Shown in pieces: positions 1 to 7,760 of a stretch of DNA of 64,000 bases. A program made the translations under genes and the position numbers. Positions within the stretch are counted from its first letter, which is position 1. Every line of letters begins with the position of its first letter. Source of the stretch: Kribbella italica (GTDB lineage: Bacteria; Actinomycetota; Actinomycetes; Propionibacteriales; Kribbellaceae); NCBI RefSeq assembly GCF_014205135.1, contig NZ_JACHMY010000001.1, forward strand, positions 2,914,001-2,978,000, written 5' to 3'. The notes beneath the pieces were generated by a model that was not told where the DNA came from, searched no databases, and worked only from the letters and a program-made list of their open reading frames with translations.

Positions 1-1
1 G

Positions 2-58
2 AGCAAGCGCCGCAAGCCGACCGGTGACCTGGTCCACCGCGGCCGCTGGACCAGCTGA
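2..58 (+). CDS. 3' end of an upstream gene (partial)
   Basis: The first bases read as an open frame ending in TGA, with a basic tail ending in HRGRWTS. It continues off the left edge, so the product cannot be named. It is plausible because the next start lies 76 bases later and no competing frame is convincing, but 18 codons are weak evidence. Confidence 0.3.
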   Translation, partial: SKRRKPTGDLVHRGRWTS

Positions 59-134
59 GAGAGCGCTCCCCGCGTCCGCCTACCGCGCGGCGATCCCGCT
101 GCCCGGCGGGAGCGCTCGCGGTAGGTTGGCGGGT

Positions 135-929
135 GTGATCTCACCTGGCAGTCGGTACGTCGCGCTCGGCAGTTCCTTCGCGGCCGGACCTGGCATCGCG
201 CCCGTGCTGGACAAGGCCGCGGGCCGGTCGGGGCGCAACTACCCGCACCTGGTCGCCGAGCGGCTCGGGCTCGACCTCGTCGACGTCACGTACTCCGGCG
301 CGACGACCGCGCACCTGCTCACCGACCGGCAGGACGACGCGGCCCCGCAGATCGATGCCGTCGGCCCCGACACCGCGCTGGTCACGGTGACGGCCGGCGG
401 CAACGACCTCGAGTACATCGGCGCGTTCATCCGCGGCAGCCTGATGAACACACTCGCCAAGCCCGCCACGATCCTCGGCCGCCGCGTCGCGAACCGGATC
501 CGCGCGCGGGTCAGCTACCTGCGCGACGACAGCGCGTACGACGCGGCCGCGGGACAACTCGCCGAACTCGTCCGCGAGATCCGGGATCGCGCTCCCTCGG
601 CGCGCGTCCTGCTGGTCGACTACCTCGCGGTGGTCGGGCCCGCGACCCGCCCCCGGCTCGACGTACCGCTGAACGAGGAGCAGCTCCCCAGCATCGCCCT
701 GATGGCCGACCGCCTGGCCGCCGCCTTCGCGACGGCCGCGGAGAAGTCCGGCGCGGAGCTGGTCGCGGTCTCCGGCCTGAGCAAGCAGCACGCGGTGGGC
801 TCGGCCGAGCCGTGGACCACCGGCTTCACCCTCCGCCCACCAGCGCTCGGCGGCTTCGTGCCGTACCACCCGACCGAGGCAGGCATGACCGCGGTCGCCG
901 ACCACGTCGTACGGCAACTCGAGCGCTAA
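135..929 (+). CDS. SGNH/GDSL-type esterase or lipase
   Basis: Predicted 264-aa hydrolase of the SGNH superfamily, which cleaves acyl esters using Ser and His. Block I reads VALGSSF, with Ser14 as probable nucleophile; the usual Asp of GDS is Ser here. SGAT near residue 54 supplies the block II Gly, GGND at 88-91 supplies the block III Asn, and HPTEAGM near the C terminus supplies the His (about 245). The residue three before this His is Val rather than Asp, as in some actinobacterial lipases that use a backbone carbonyl. I chose GTG at 135 because the longer frame from 24 overlaps the upstream gene and adds non-conserved sequence. No signal peptide follows from this start. The substrate is unknown. 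Confidence 0.8.
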   Translation: MISPGSRYVALGSSFAAGPGIAPVLDKAAGRSGRNYPHLVAERLGLDLVDVTYSGATTAHLLTDRQDDAAPQIDAVGPDTALVTVTAGGNDLEYIGAFIRGSLMNTLAKPATILGRRVANRIRARVSYLRDDSAYDAAAGQLAELVREIRDRAPSARVLLVDYLAVVGPATRPRLDVPLNEEQLPSIALMADRLAAAFATAAEKSGAELVAVSGLSKQHAVGSAEPWTTGFTLRPPALGGFVPYHPTEAGMTAVADHVVRQLER

Positions 930-940
930 GTAGATCAACC

Positions 941-1555
941 CTAGAAGGGCCGGCGCGCCCAGAAGAGCGTGTGCCCACCGGCACCTTCTGGCACGAACTC
1001 CTGCTCCTCCACGACCAGCCCGCTCCCCGTGATCCACGCGCGGTTGGTGTCGGCGTCCGCGTGACTCCACCACATGCTCACGCCACTGTCGAGCCAGTCG
1101 CCATCGACGCCCGTCCAGCCCTGCGAACCCGTCGTACAGACGAACCAGCCACCAGGCCGCAACCACCGGGCGACCTTCCGCAGCAGCTCCTGCTGCTCGT
1201 CCTGCGGGAGGTGGATGAGCGCGTAGAACGACACCACGGCGTCGAACGACTCGGCCGGGAAGGCGAGCGACGCCGCGTCGGCGTGCACGAACTCCGCCTC
1301 CGGCACCAGCTCCCGCGCGCGGCGGATCTGCACCTCGCTGAGGTCGACTCCGGTGACGGCATGCCCGGCGGCCGCGAGGTCGCGAGCGAGCGGGAGTCCG
1401 CTCCCGCAGCCGATGTCGAGGACCCGGCTGCCGTCGTCGAGGCGCTCGAGCAGCCGGTCGATCCAGGGCCCGTACTTCGACTCACCGCCGTACGCCTCGT
1501 CGTACCGCACCGACAAGGCGTCGTACCCGCGCCTGACGATCTCCTTCGGGTCCAT
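941..1555 (-). CDS. class I SAM-dependent methyltransferase
   Basis: Predicted 204-aa small-molecule methyltransferase. The SAM-binding motif I VLDIGCGSG lies at about 45-53, followed by the acidic VTGVDLS strand; further on come FDAVVSFYALIHL and LRPGGWF, typical of Methyltransf_11/25 domains. The frame is open far upstream, but homology-like sequence begins at the ATG at 1555 (MDPKEIVRRGYDAL), a usual start for this family. It is convergent with the SGNH hydrolase and follows the YCII gene on the same strand at a 44-base gap. The methyl acceptor cannot be told from sequence. Confidence 0.88.
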   Translation of the reverse strand: MDPKEIVRRGYDALSVRYDEAYGGESKYGPWIDRLLERLDDGSRVLDIGCGSGLPLARDLAAAGHAVTGVDLSEVQIRRARELVPEAEFVHADAASLAFPAESFDAVVSFYALIHLPQDEQQELLRKVARWLRPGGWFVCTTGSQGWTGVDGDWLDSGVSMWWSHADADTNRAWITGSGLVVEEQEFVPEGAGGHTLFWARRPF

Positions 1556-1599
1556 GGACGTCGACGCTAGCCACGCCGGCCCCGTCGAGCCACCGGTTA

Positions 1600-1989
1600 T
1601 CAGGCGGGTGCTTCGCCCTCGGGGTGGACCTCGACGTTCTGGTTGGTCGGGCGACCGCCCGGGCCAGGCGCCAGGGAGATCCGGAGAGCGATCTCCAGGG
1701 CGCGCTGCTCGCTCGCGACGTCGACCACCCAGTAGCCGGCCAGGACCTCCTTGGTCTCGCTGAACGGTCCGTCGGTGACCAGCGGCTCGCCGTTGTCGCC
1801 GGCCCGCACGTTCTTCATCTGGTCGGGCCCGGCCAGGCCGCGTCCCTCGACCATCTCCCCGGCCGCCTGCAGGTCGCGGTTGATGGCGTCCATGTAGCCG
1901 ACCATGGCCTTGACGTCGTCCTCCGTCCACTGCGTGGGCATCTCGTCCCAGCCCTGCTTGTTCGAGTGGATCAGCAGCATGTACTTCAT
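1600..1989 (-). CDS. YCII-related (DGPF) domain protein
   Basis: A 129-aa protein starting MKYMLLIHSN and carrying VTDGPFSETKEVLAGYWVVD, the hallmark of the YCII/DGPF family. The family adopts a ferredoxin-like dimeric fold with proposed enzyme roles that remain largely unproven. An AGGAGG ribosome site sits just upstream of the ATG. It is divergent from the ArsR-SRPBCC / RibD-like pair across a short region with a palindromic operator. The same grouping of YCII, ArsR-SRPBCC and RibD-like genes recurs in actinobacteria, so a shared stress or detoxification role is possible but inferred. A second YCII gene occurs at 41014-41346. Confidence 0.9.
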   Translation of the reverse strand: MKYMLLIHSNKQGWDEMPTQWTEDDVKAMVGYMDAINRDLQAAGEMVEGRGLAGPDQMKNVRAGDNGEPLVTDGPFSETKEVLAGYWVVDVASEQRALEIALRISLAPGPGGRPTNQNVEVHPEGEAPA

Positions 1990-2078
1990 CCCAGCTCCTC
2001 CTGATTCGACGCCACCCCGGCGCCTGTCGTCAGCAACGTCGGAGTCACTGTCCCATTCTCGACAGGTCAAGATATTCA

Positions 2079-2109
2079 TTGACAAGAATATTCTTGGTGG
2101 TGAATACTT
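2079..2109 (+). promoter_or_regulatory. ArsR-type promoter with palindromic operator
   Basis: TTGACA (2079-2084) and AATACT (2103-2108) are separated by 18 bases, and the ATG at 2116 begins 8 bases after the -10, so the transcript is probably leaderless. Between the boxes lies the perfect 14-base palindrome CAAGAATATTCTTG (2083-2096), flanked by a second, looser inverted pair (AAGATATTCA and TGAATACTT). This placement suits repression by the ArsR-like protein encoded immediately downstream, and the operator also lies on the path to the divergent YCII gene. Confidence 0.7.
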
Positions 2110-2115
2110 CAGGCC

Positions 2116-2943
2116 ATGGAACAGATCGCCGCAGTACTCGGGGACAGCGCCAGGTGGCGCCTGGTCGAGCTGCTGGCCGAGCGACCCCGATCGGTCGGTG
2201 AGCTGGCCGGCCTGACCGGGCTCCGGCAACCGCAGACGACCAAGCACCTTCAGACGCTGGCCAAGGCCGGGCTCGTGACCGTCTTCCCGCTCGGCCAGCG
2301 CCGGGTGTACGCGCTCGAGACCGAACCACTGCAGGCCCTCGTCCGCCGGCTGAACGAGCTGGTCGACACGACCGTCGCCCACGCGGACGAGCGGGACGTG
2401 ATCGCCCGCTACCGGACCGCCATCGACACGGAGTCCGCGGCGGCGGACAAGGACCGATGGGCCGACGGCCGGGTCTTCTCGTTCGAGCGGCTGCTGCCGG
2501 CACCGGTGGACGTCGTCTGGCAGCACTGGATCGATCCCACCCTGCTCGCCGCGTGGTGGGTGCCGTCGTCGATGAAGGTCGTCGACTGCGCCATCGAGCC
2601 GACGATCGGCGGCCGGTCCGTCCTCGAGTACGCCGACGCCGAAGGGCGGCGGTACCGCTCCGAAGGCACCGTCCACGCCGTCCAGGAACCCGAGCAGCTC
2701 GGGTTCACGCTCTCGGTGCTCGACTCCGAGAGCGCGATCTCCTTCACCTCCGACCACGACCTGTCGCTCGCCGCCGACCCACAGGGGACCCGGCTGCGCC
2801 TCGACCTCCGCATCACCGAGACGACCGTCGAGGCCGTCCCGTACATCGCCGGCATCGGCGCCGGCTGGGGACAAGTGCTCGACAACCTGCTCCACGCCGT
2901 ATCCACCGCCACACCACCAACCACGAAGGACTCACCGAAATGA
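2116..2943 (+). CDS. ArsR-type HTH fused to SRPBCC (AHSA1) domain
   Basis: A 275-aa two-domain protein. Residues 1-95 form an ArsR winged helix: MEQIAAVLGDSARWRLVELL, then the recognition helix in LRQPQTTKHLQTL, then the wing RRVYAL. Residues about 120-270 form an AHSA1/SRPBCC ligand-binding domain beginning FSFERLLPAPVDVVWQHWID. The family pairs DNA binding with a hydrophobic pocket, so it probably acts as a ligand-responsive repressor. The metal-binding Cys residues of classical ArsR are absent. Its stop overlaps the next start as ATGA, implying translational coupling to the RibD-like gene. The palindrome in its own promoter suggests autoregulation. Confidence 0.92.
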   Translation: MEQIAAVLGDSARWRLVELLAERPRSVGELAGLTGLRQPQTTKHLQTLAKAGLVTVFPLGQRRVYALETEPLQALVRRLNELVDTTVAHADERDVIARYRTAIDTESAAADKDRWADGRVFSFERLLPAPVDVVWQHWIDPTLLAAWWVPSSMKVVDCAIEPTIGGRSVLEYADAEGRRYRSEGTVHAVQEPEQLGFTLSVLDSESAISFTSDHDLSLAADPQGTRLRLDLRITETTVEAVPYIAGIGAGWGQVLDNLLHAVSTATPPTTKDSPK

Positions 2944-3530
2944 GCAACCGCACCATCACCGCGAACCTGGCCCTGACCCTCGACGGGCGCTACCACGGCG
3001 CCGGCGGGCCGGCCGACTTCGCCGCCATCGCGCCGTACGTGACCTCGAACGTCGCCCGGGACCAGATGAGCCGGATGTGGGAGCACGCGACCACCGCCGT
3101 CCTCGGCCGGCTCAACGCCGAGGGCTTCCTCGGCTTCTGGCCCTCGGTGGCCGGCGACGAGAACGCCGACCCGCGCGACCGCGGGTACGCGAAGTGGCTG
3201 ACCGACGTCGAGAAGGTCGTCTTCTCGACCACGCTGACCGAGGCACCGTGGGAGCGCACCCGGCTGGTGAACGCGCCGGTCGCCGAGGTGCTCACCGAGC
3301 TGAAGGCGACCGGCGAGGGCGACATCCTCGTCAACAGCAGCTCCAGCATCATCAAGCCGCTGCTCGCGGCGGACCTGATCGACCGGCTGTACCTGACGGT
3401 CCTGCCCGAGATCGCCGGCGGCAGCGCGCGGCTGTTCGACGACGGGCTGCCGGCCACCAAGTGGAAGCTGTCGTACCAGGAGGCGGGCGACCTGGGCGAG
3501 ATCGCGGTCGTCTACGACCGGCTCCGCTGA
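2940..3530 (+). CDS. dihydrofolate reductase / RibD C-terminal-like reductase
   Basis: A 196-aa protein of the DHFR-like (RibD C-terminal) superfamily, probably an NADPH-dependent reductase. The start MSNRTITANLALTLDGRYHG resembles the family's first strand; LGRLNAEGF and DILVNSSSSIIKPLLAADLIDRL, with PEIAGGSARLF, match the nucleotide-binding loop and final strands. It overlaps the ArsR-SRPBCC gene by four bases. True folate reductases have different substrate residues, so the substrate is unknown; such proteins are often found beside YCII genes. A paralogous reductase lies at 48985-49572. Confidence 0.87.
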   Translation: MSNRTITANLALTLDGRYHGAGGPADFAAIAPYVTSNVARDQMSRMWEHATTAVLGRLNAEGFLGFWPSVAGDENADPRDRGYAKWLTDVEKVVFSTTLTEAPWERTRLVNAPVAEVLTELKATGEGDILVNSSSSIIKPLLAADLIDRLYLTVLPEIAGGSARLFDDGLPATKWKLSYQEAGDLGEIAVVYDRLR

Positions 3531-3538
3531 ATCGTTGC

Positions 3539-3574
3539 CTCTGGCCCCGGTCGCCGCGGCGACCGGGGTCAGAG
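3539..3574. terminator. hairpin terminator between convergent genes
   Basis: Two 16-base arms (3539-3554 and 3559-3574) pair with one mismatch around a 4-base CGCG loop. It sits between and slightly into the ends of two convergent genes, as expected for a bidirectional terminator. There is no U-tract, which is common in actinobacteria. Confidence 0.7.
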
Positions 3575-4525
3575 CCAGTTCTGCCGGGAGGCCTGGACGC
3601 CCAGCTGGAACCGGGTCTGGGCACCGAGCGTCTCCTGCAGCCGGCTGATCCGGCGGGCGATGGTCCGCTCGCTGACGCCGAACTCGCGCGCGATCGACTC
3701 GTCGGTCAGCCCGGCGCTCAGGTAGGTGAGCAGCCGTTTCGTCTCCAGCGCGGGCGCGCCGATCGCCTCGGTGTTCTCGGTGCCGCCGGTGATCGGGACC
3801 GAGACCCGCCACAACGCGTCGAAGATGCCGACCAGGCCGGTCAGGAACGGCGAGTGGTGCACGACCATCGCGGCGGAGTTCACGATCTCGCCGACCGTCG
3901 TACGGGCCGCGAGCAACGCCCAGCGGTCGTCCACGATGGTCAGGTTGAGCGGGACCTCCGGGAAGACGCGGGCCTGCTCGCCGGCGTCGACGCACTGCTG
4001 GACCATCCGCAGCGCGTCCGGGTCCTGCAGCACGCGGGTGCCGTAGATGACCTCGTACGTGACACCGCGGGCCAGCGCGTCGAACAGGCCGCCGACGATC
4101 TGGGGATTCGCCGGCGTCGCGATGCTGCCGACCGTCATCGCGCGCACCTGGTGCTCGGCGTCGACCTGCACGGAGTTGATCACCGAGCGGGTGACCTCCA
4201 GCGACGGCAGCAGTTCGACGTACGTCTGCCGGCCGATGCCCGCGGTCCACAGGTCGGAGAGCAAGGAAGCGCTCTCCCGGGCGAGCTCGGCCTCCTTCGT
4301 ACGCCGCTGGGCAACAGCCTCCATCGCGAGGTGCGGCGGCTGCGGCAGGACCTTGCCGTCGGAGCGTTCGACCAGCCCGATCGCGGCGAGCTCGTCCAGC
4401 GGCGCCTCGAGCTCGGCGCCGTGACGGTCGACCAGCTCGGCCCGGTCGAGAGCACCCCGCGCGATCAGGTCGAGGTAGATCGCCTCGGCCTCGGCGGAGA
4501 TCCCCAGCGCGCGGAGTTGGTTCAC
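3569..4525 (-). CDS. TrmB/LuxR-like transcriptional regulator
   Basis: A 318-aa regulator with two DNA-binding segments. The N-terminal part (MNQLRALGISAEAEAIYLDL, then ALDRAELVDRHG) resembles the TrmB winged helix. The middle (about 90-240) looks like a sensor domain with PLNLTIVDDRWALLA. The C terminus carries a LuxR/FixJ-like HTH: LTYLSAGLTDESIAREFGVS, then ERTIARRISRLQETLG. Such TrmB-LuxR hybrids are common in actinomycetes, and their targets are mostly unknown. The GTG at 4525 is chosen because the following residues begin the conserved helix. It is convergent with the RibD-like gene; no neighbour reveals its regulon. Confidence 0.85.
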   Translation of the reverse strand: MNQLRALGISAEAEAIYLDLIARGALDRAELVDRHGAELEAPLDELAAIGLVERSDGKVLPQPPHLAMEAVAQRRTKEAELARESASLLSDLWTAGIGRQTYVELLPSLEVTRSVINSVQVDAEHQVRAMTVGSIATPANPQIVGGLFDALARGVTYEVIYGTRVLQDPDALRMVQQCVDAGEQARVFPEVPLNLTIVDDRWALLAARTTVGEIVNSAAMVVHHSPFLTGLVGIFDALWRVSVPITGGTENTEAIGAPALETKRLLTYLSAGLTDESIAREFGVSERTIARRISRLQETLGAQTRFQLGVQASRQNWL

Positions 4526-4601
4526 ACCGTCCTGTCTACCAGTTGAACGCCGTACCACCGCAGGTTTCCCGTGTGCCGTGCTCGGGCGACCGTCGTACCG
4601 G

Positions 4602-5423
4602 CTACTGCTGGTGACTGTCGCTACCGGCCGGAGTGAAGACGTACGGCGTGGTCGTGGTGACCGGCAGGAACCCGAGCCGCTGCAGGATCGGGGAGCTGTC
4701 GTCGGAGGCGTCGACCTGCAGGTAGCGATGCCCGAGCTCGATCGCACGAGCGGCCCGTACGGCGACCAGCGCCTTGTAGATCCCGCGGCCACGCCACTCC
4801 GCGAGCGTCGATCCACCCCACAGGCCGGTGAAATCGGTGCCGGCCTTGTGCACCGCCCAGGCCGCGGACACGACCTCGCCGCCGGCCTCCGCGACGTAGA
4901 TGTCCGTCTGCCCCGCGGCGTTCCGGCTGACCAGGTCGCCGGTGAGCCAGGACCAGTCCTCGCCCCAGACCGTCGACTCCATCGCCGCGATCCGCTCGAA
5001 GTCGCTCAGCTCGGTCGTCCGGCGGATCGTCACCCCGTCGACCGCTTCCCGGCCCTGCAGGCGAGCGGCGATAGTCGCGCTCTCCGCGATCACGACCGTC
5101 TCCCGCTCCTCGGGCACGAAGCCGGCCTTGGCCAGCCGCTCGGGCAGATCGGCCGGGAGGTCGTGGCCGCGCGTCTTCCACTCCATCGCCTGGCCCTTGG
5201 CGGCGAAGAAGTCCCGCTGGCGCGCGATCAGCGCGTCGAGCTCGGCGCCGTCGAGACCCTCGAGAGAGCGGTAACTCACGAACCCGCGGGTCGGGTACTC
5301 GACCCGGATCACCGGGCCGTCCGTCGTACTCGGGACGCCCGAGGTCTCCGCGCCACCGCGCAACTGATCGTCGTACGCCGCCAGCAAGGTGGCGATCTGC
5401 TCGTCTCGCGTCGTTTCCGTCAC
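4602..5423 (-). CDS. GNAT family N-acetyltransferase (double domain)
   Basis: A 273-aa acetyltransferase. The C-terminal GNAT fold (about 145-270) shows IYVAEAGGEVVSAAWAVH, the acetyl-CoA loop LAEWRGRGIYKALVAVRAARA (the Q/RxxGxG/A motif as RGRGIY) and a final strand LQVDASDDSSPILQRLGF. The N-terminal half resembles a degenerate GNAT module. The acceptor substrate is unknown. The start GTG at 5423 overlaps the stop of the small gene upstream (GTGA), indicating coupled translation and supporting both gene calls. Confidence 0.85.
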   Translation of the reverse strand: MTETTRDEQIATLLAAYDDQLRGGAETSGVPSTTDGPVIRVEYPTRGFVSYRSLEGLDGAELDALIARQRDFFAAKGQAMEWKTRGHDLPADLPERLAKAGFVPEERETVVIAESATIAARLQGREAVDGVTIRRTTELSDFERIAAMESTVWGEDWSWLTGDLVSRNAAGQTDIYVAEAGGEVVSAAWAVHKAGTDFTGLWGGSTLAEWRGRGIYKALVAVRAARAIELGHRYLQVDASDDSSPILQRLGFLPVTTTTPYVFTPAGSDSHQQ

Positions 5424-5614
5424 CGCAGGACTGTGACACGGCGGCGGGTCGCCGCGCGCGTGATTTCCTGCAGGCGACGCCACCAGCCGACGTGCACGAC
5501 GGGACCGAGCTTCGCGTCCTTCGTCGAGGCGTCGCCGGGTCCACCCGCGACCGTCTCCCGCACCTGATCGGCGGCGTTCTGTCGTGCGACCAGCAGGTTC
5601 AGCGGATCCATCAT
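5420..5614 (-). CDS. small hypothetical protein coupled to GNAT gene
   Basis: A 64-aa frame starting MMDPLNLLVARQNAADQVRE and ending in a basic RRRVTVLR tail. GGAGGG lies just before two tandem ATG codons (5614 and 5611), either of which could be the start. The stop TGA overlaps the GTG of the GNAT gene, the usual sign of a real upstream cistron. No domain is recognised. The central VVHVGWWRRLQEITRAA could form an amphipathic helix. Confidence 0.5.
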   Translation of the reverse strand: MMDPLNLLVARQNAADQVRETVAGGPGDASTKDAKLGPVVHVGWWRRLQEITRAATRRRVTVLR

Positions 5615-5686
5615 CCGGCCCTCCAGCTCGGGGCGCCGTTGCGGCGCCTTCACTGGTACGTCGGAGCTGAGCCCACCGTCTTGACA

Positions 5687-6133
5687 TCACTCGGGCTCGG
5701 TGGTTTTCACGAGCCGTCGGAGGAGGTCCTCCAGCACGTCCTGGTCCTTCGCCGGGAGCGCGCGCACCAGGTCCTGCTCCAGCTTCTGGATGTCGTCGAT
5801 CCCCCGCTCCCAGACCGCCCGCCCGGCGCGGGTCAGCGTCGCGACCACCTTGCGCCGGTCATCGGGATCGTGGCCGCGGACGACGTACCCGTGCCGCTCC
5901 AGCGCGTCGAGGCGATTCGTCATCGCCGCCGGCGACATGCTCAGCTGCTTGGCCAGCGCTCCGGGCGTCGCCCGGTACGGCGTACCGCCACGCCGCAGCA
6001 TGTGCAGCGTCTTGAACTCCCACCACTGCAGCCCGTGCGACGCCAGCACCGCGTCCCGCTGCCGGTCCAGGTGCCGCGTCAGCACCTGCATCCGGAGTGA
6101 GGCCGCCAGGACTTCGCGCAATCCACCACGCAC
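5687..6133 (-). CDS. MarR family transcriptional regulator
   Basis: A 148-aa MarR winged-helix regulator. The N-terminal dimerisation helix includes LTRHLDRQRDAVLASHGLQ, the helix-turn-helix is TPGALAKQLSMSPAAMTNRL, and the wing is DPDDRRKVVATLT. This is full length for the family. The GTG at 6133 gives the complete N-terminal helix; an ATG at 6091 is the alternative. The start lies opposite a headless TPR gene, so the upstream side of this gene may be a recombination boundary. The ligand and targets are unknown. Confidence 0.85.
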   Translation of the reverse strand: MRGGLREVLAASLRMQVLTRHLDRQRDAVLASHGLQWWEFKTLHMLRRGGTPYRATPGALAKQLSMSPAAMTNRLDALERHGYVVRGHDPDDRRKVVATLTRAGRAVWERGIDDIQKLEQDLVRALPAKDQDVLEDLLRRLVKTTEPE

Positions 6134-6721
6134 TCCCCCGCGGCGCTTGCTGACCTCGCTGCTGCAGTCGCGGCTTACCCCGACAAGACCCTTGAGTGGG
6201 ACCTGGCCCTACTCCAACTCCGCAACGCCTACTTCACCAAGCTCGTCGTCGCCGCGACCACCGACGACGGCCTCGCCGTACAAGCCGAAGCGCTCGAGGC
6301 TGAGGCCCCCGACGACGTACGCCGTGCTGCCGTCCTCTTCTACCGGGGCCTGATCGCCGACAACCTCAACACCCTCCCCGACGAAGCCTTCAAGCACTAC
6401 ACAGACTCCCTCGCCCTCTGCGAGTCCACCGGCGACACCCTCCAAGCCTCCTACGCCCACCGCCACCTAGGCGACCACGCCCACACCGCCGGCAATCTCC
6501 CCGAGGCCCGGCGCCACTGGGAACTCTCCACCGAACAACGCCAGTCAGCCGGCCACGTCCCCGCCACCCTCGCCCAGCAAGCCCTACTCGCAGTCCTGGC
6601 CCGAGACGAGGGCAACCAGGCCGCCGCCCAGACCATCGCCACCGAAACCAACCGCTGGGCCCGCCGACTGAACCTCACCTACATCACCAGCCAAACCGCC
6701 GTACTGGTTCACCAGGCGTAG
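6101..6721 (+). pseudogene. TPR protein remnant lacking a start
   Basis: An open frame of about 206 codons follows a TGA at 6098 and contains no ATG, GTG or TTG start near its 5' end. The protein reads as TPR-like helices, for example FYRGLIADNLNTLPDEAFK, YAHRHLGDHAHTAGNLPEAR and then LAVLARDEGNQAAAQTIA, which resemble the C-terminal half of actinobacterial TPR regulators. The coding strand is unusually C-rich and intact to its stop. The simplest reading is a 5'-truncated gene whose head was lost when the MarR side was joined. A non-standard start or an error upstream would be the alternative. Confidence 0.6.
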
Positions 6722-6989
6722 ATCCCCAATTCCACCAGCCAAACTTCCACCCGACGGCACCGACATCAGTCCCAACCCGCCGTCCGCGGACAGCCACCCC
6801 CAGGTCTCCACCGCCGCGATCCATCAAGCGTTCGAGAGTCTGGCGTCTGGTGGCGGGGATGTGCCGGCGGCCTCTGTCAACGGCAGCGTCCAGCGCTGAG
6901 AGCGTATCGCTTGCCCTCGAATCGCCTAGCGGGCGACGTGTGCCGTAATCCACATGCTGCCGCATGGACCGATGCGTCAGACTCGGCGG

Positions 6990-7760
6990 ATGCAGGGAGT
7001 TGAGATCTGGAATCAGGTCAACGAATCGGCACGAGTGGTGGTTTGGCCAGTGGTTGTTGTGCTTGGCCTCGTATTGTTCCGGACCAAGCTTGGTGAAGTC
7101 GTGCAACGGTTGAGAGAGGCGGACACGCCGGTTGGGACAATGAGATTCGATCCTAGTGATCAGGCAGGATCTAATCAGGGCATCACAGAATCGGCAAGCA
7201 CGCTCGTTGAGACAGTTCGAACAGGCTTGGAGAGCGCTGGCGATTCAGATCCGGAGGGGTGGAATCCGAACGCTGTCGGTAAAGGTTGGGGGATGCAGGA
7301 TATTCAAGATGACGTCGAGGCTGTGATTAGGGCGTCCTTCGCTGCTGGATTCAGGCTGTCCAAAGCTTTCGACTCTCAGGGTGTCCAGATCGATAGGGGC
7401 AGGACGCCGAGTCCGATGATCGAGTGGGAATCGTCGACTCCACAAGTTGTTGGCTACGAGATGCATGTGCCGGACTATCCTGCTCTGAGGGAATCGTTCG
7501 ACACTACCGCGAAAATGCTAGCAAAACTCGACAATTTATCGGATGCTTTTGATCCGGCAATAGAGGTGTTGAGTGAAGAGATCGAAAAAGCTCGCCGAGA
7601 AGGTGATAGGGAGAAGGTTGAAGAACTTGAGAAGATGCTCCTTGAAGGTACTCGGTTACGTGACCGAATTTTAACTGAGGTGGAAAACCTTAAAGTGACG
7701 GGAGAGCGCATCTCGAAAGCAAGGCTTGCCGTACCTTTTCGCAGGCAACCTCGTGCTTGA
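6990..7760 (+). CDS. unknown protein with one membrane segment and coiled coil
   Basis: A 256-aa protein of unknown family. Residues about 12-32 (RVVVWPVVVVLGLVLF) form a single membrane segment near the N terminus; a long soluble part follows; residues about 175-245 are charged helix (EEIEKARREGDREKVEELEK), a likely coiled coil. The composition is visibly AT-richer than all neighbours, with codons such as aat, tta and aaa that are rare in this genome, so recent acquisition is likely. An upstream ATG at 6954 is in frame and possible. It is flanked by a truncated TPR gene and a non-coding stretch, consistent with an island. Confidence 0.65.
   Translation: MQGVEIWNQVNESARVVVWPVVVVLGLVLFRTKLGEVVQRLREADTPVGTMRFDPSDQAGSNQGITESASTLVETVRTGLESAGDSDPEGWNPNAVGKGWGMQDIQDDVEAVIRASFAAGFRLSKAFDSQGVQIDRGRTPSPMIEWESSTPQVVGYEMHVPDYPALRESFDTTAKMLAKLDNLSDAFDPAIEVLSEEIEKARREGDREKVEELEKMLLEGTRLRDRILTEVENLKVTGERISKARLAVPFRRQPRA

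Noticed and set aside
57..70. LacI-like half-palindrome GAGAGCGCTCCC before the SGNH gene
   Set aside because: Only partly symmetrical, and similar GAGAGCGCTC strings occur within coding regions (for example near 33636 and 63098).
6684..7106. Minus-strand frame with an integrase-like look
   Set aside because: Only a short basic stretch is suggestive; no recombinase motif, and it overlaps the AT-richer gene.
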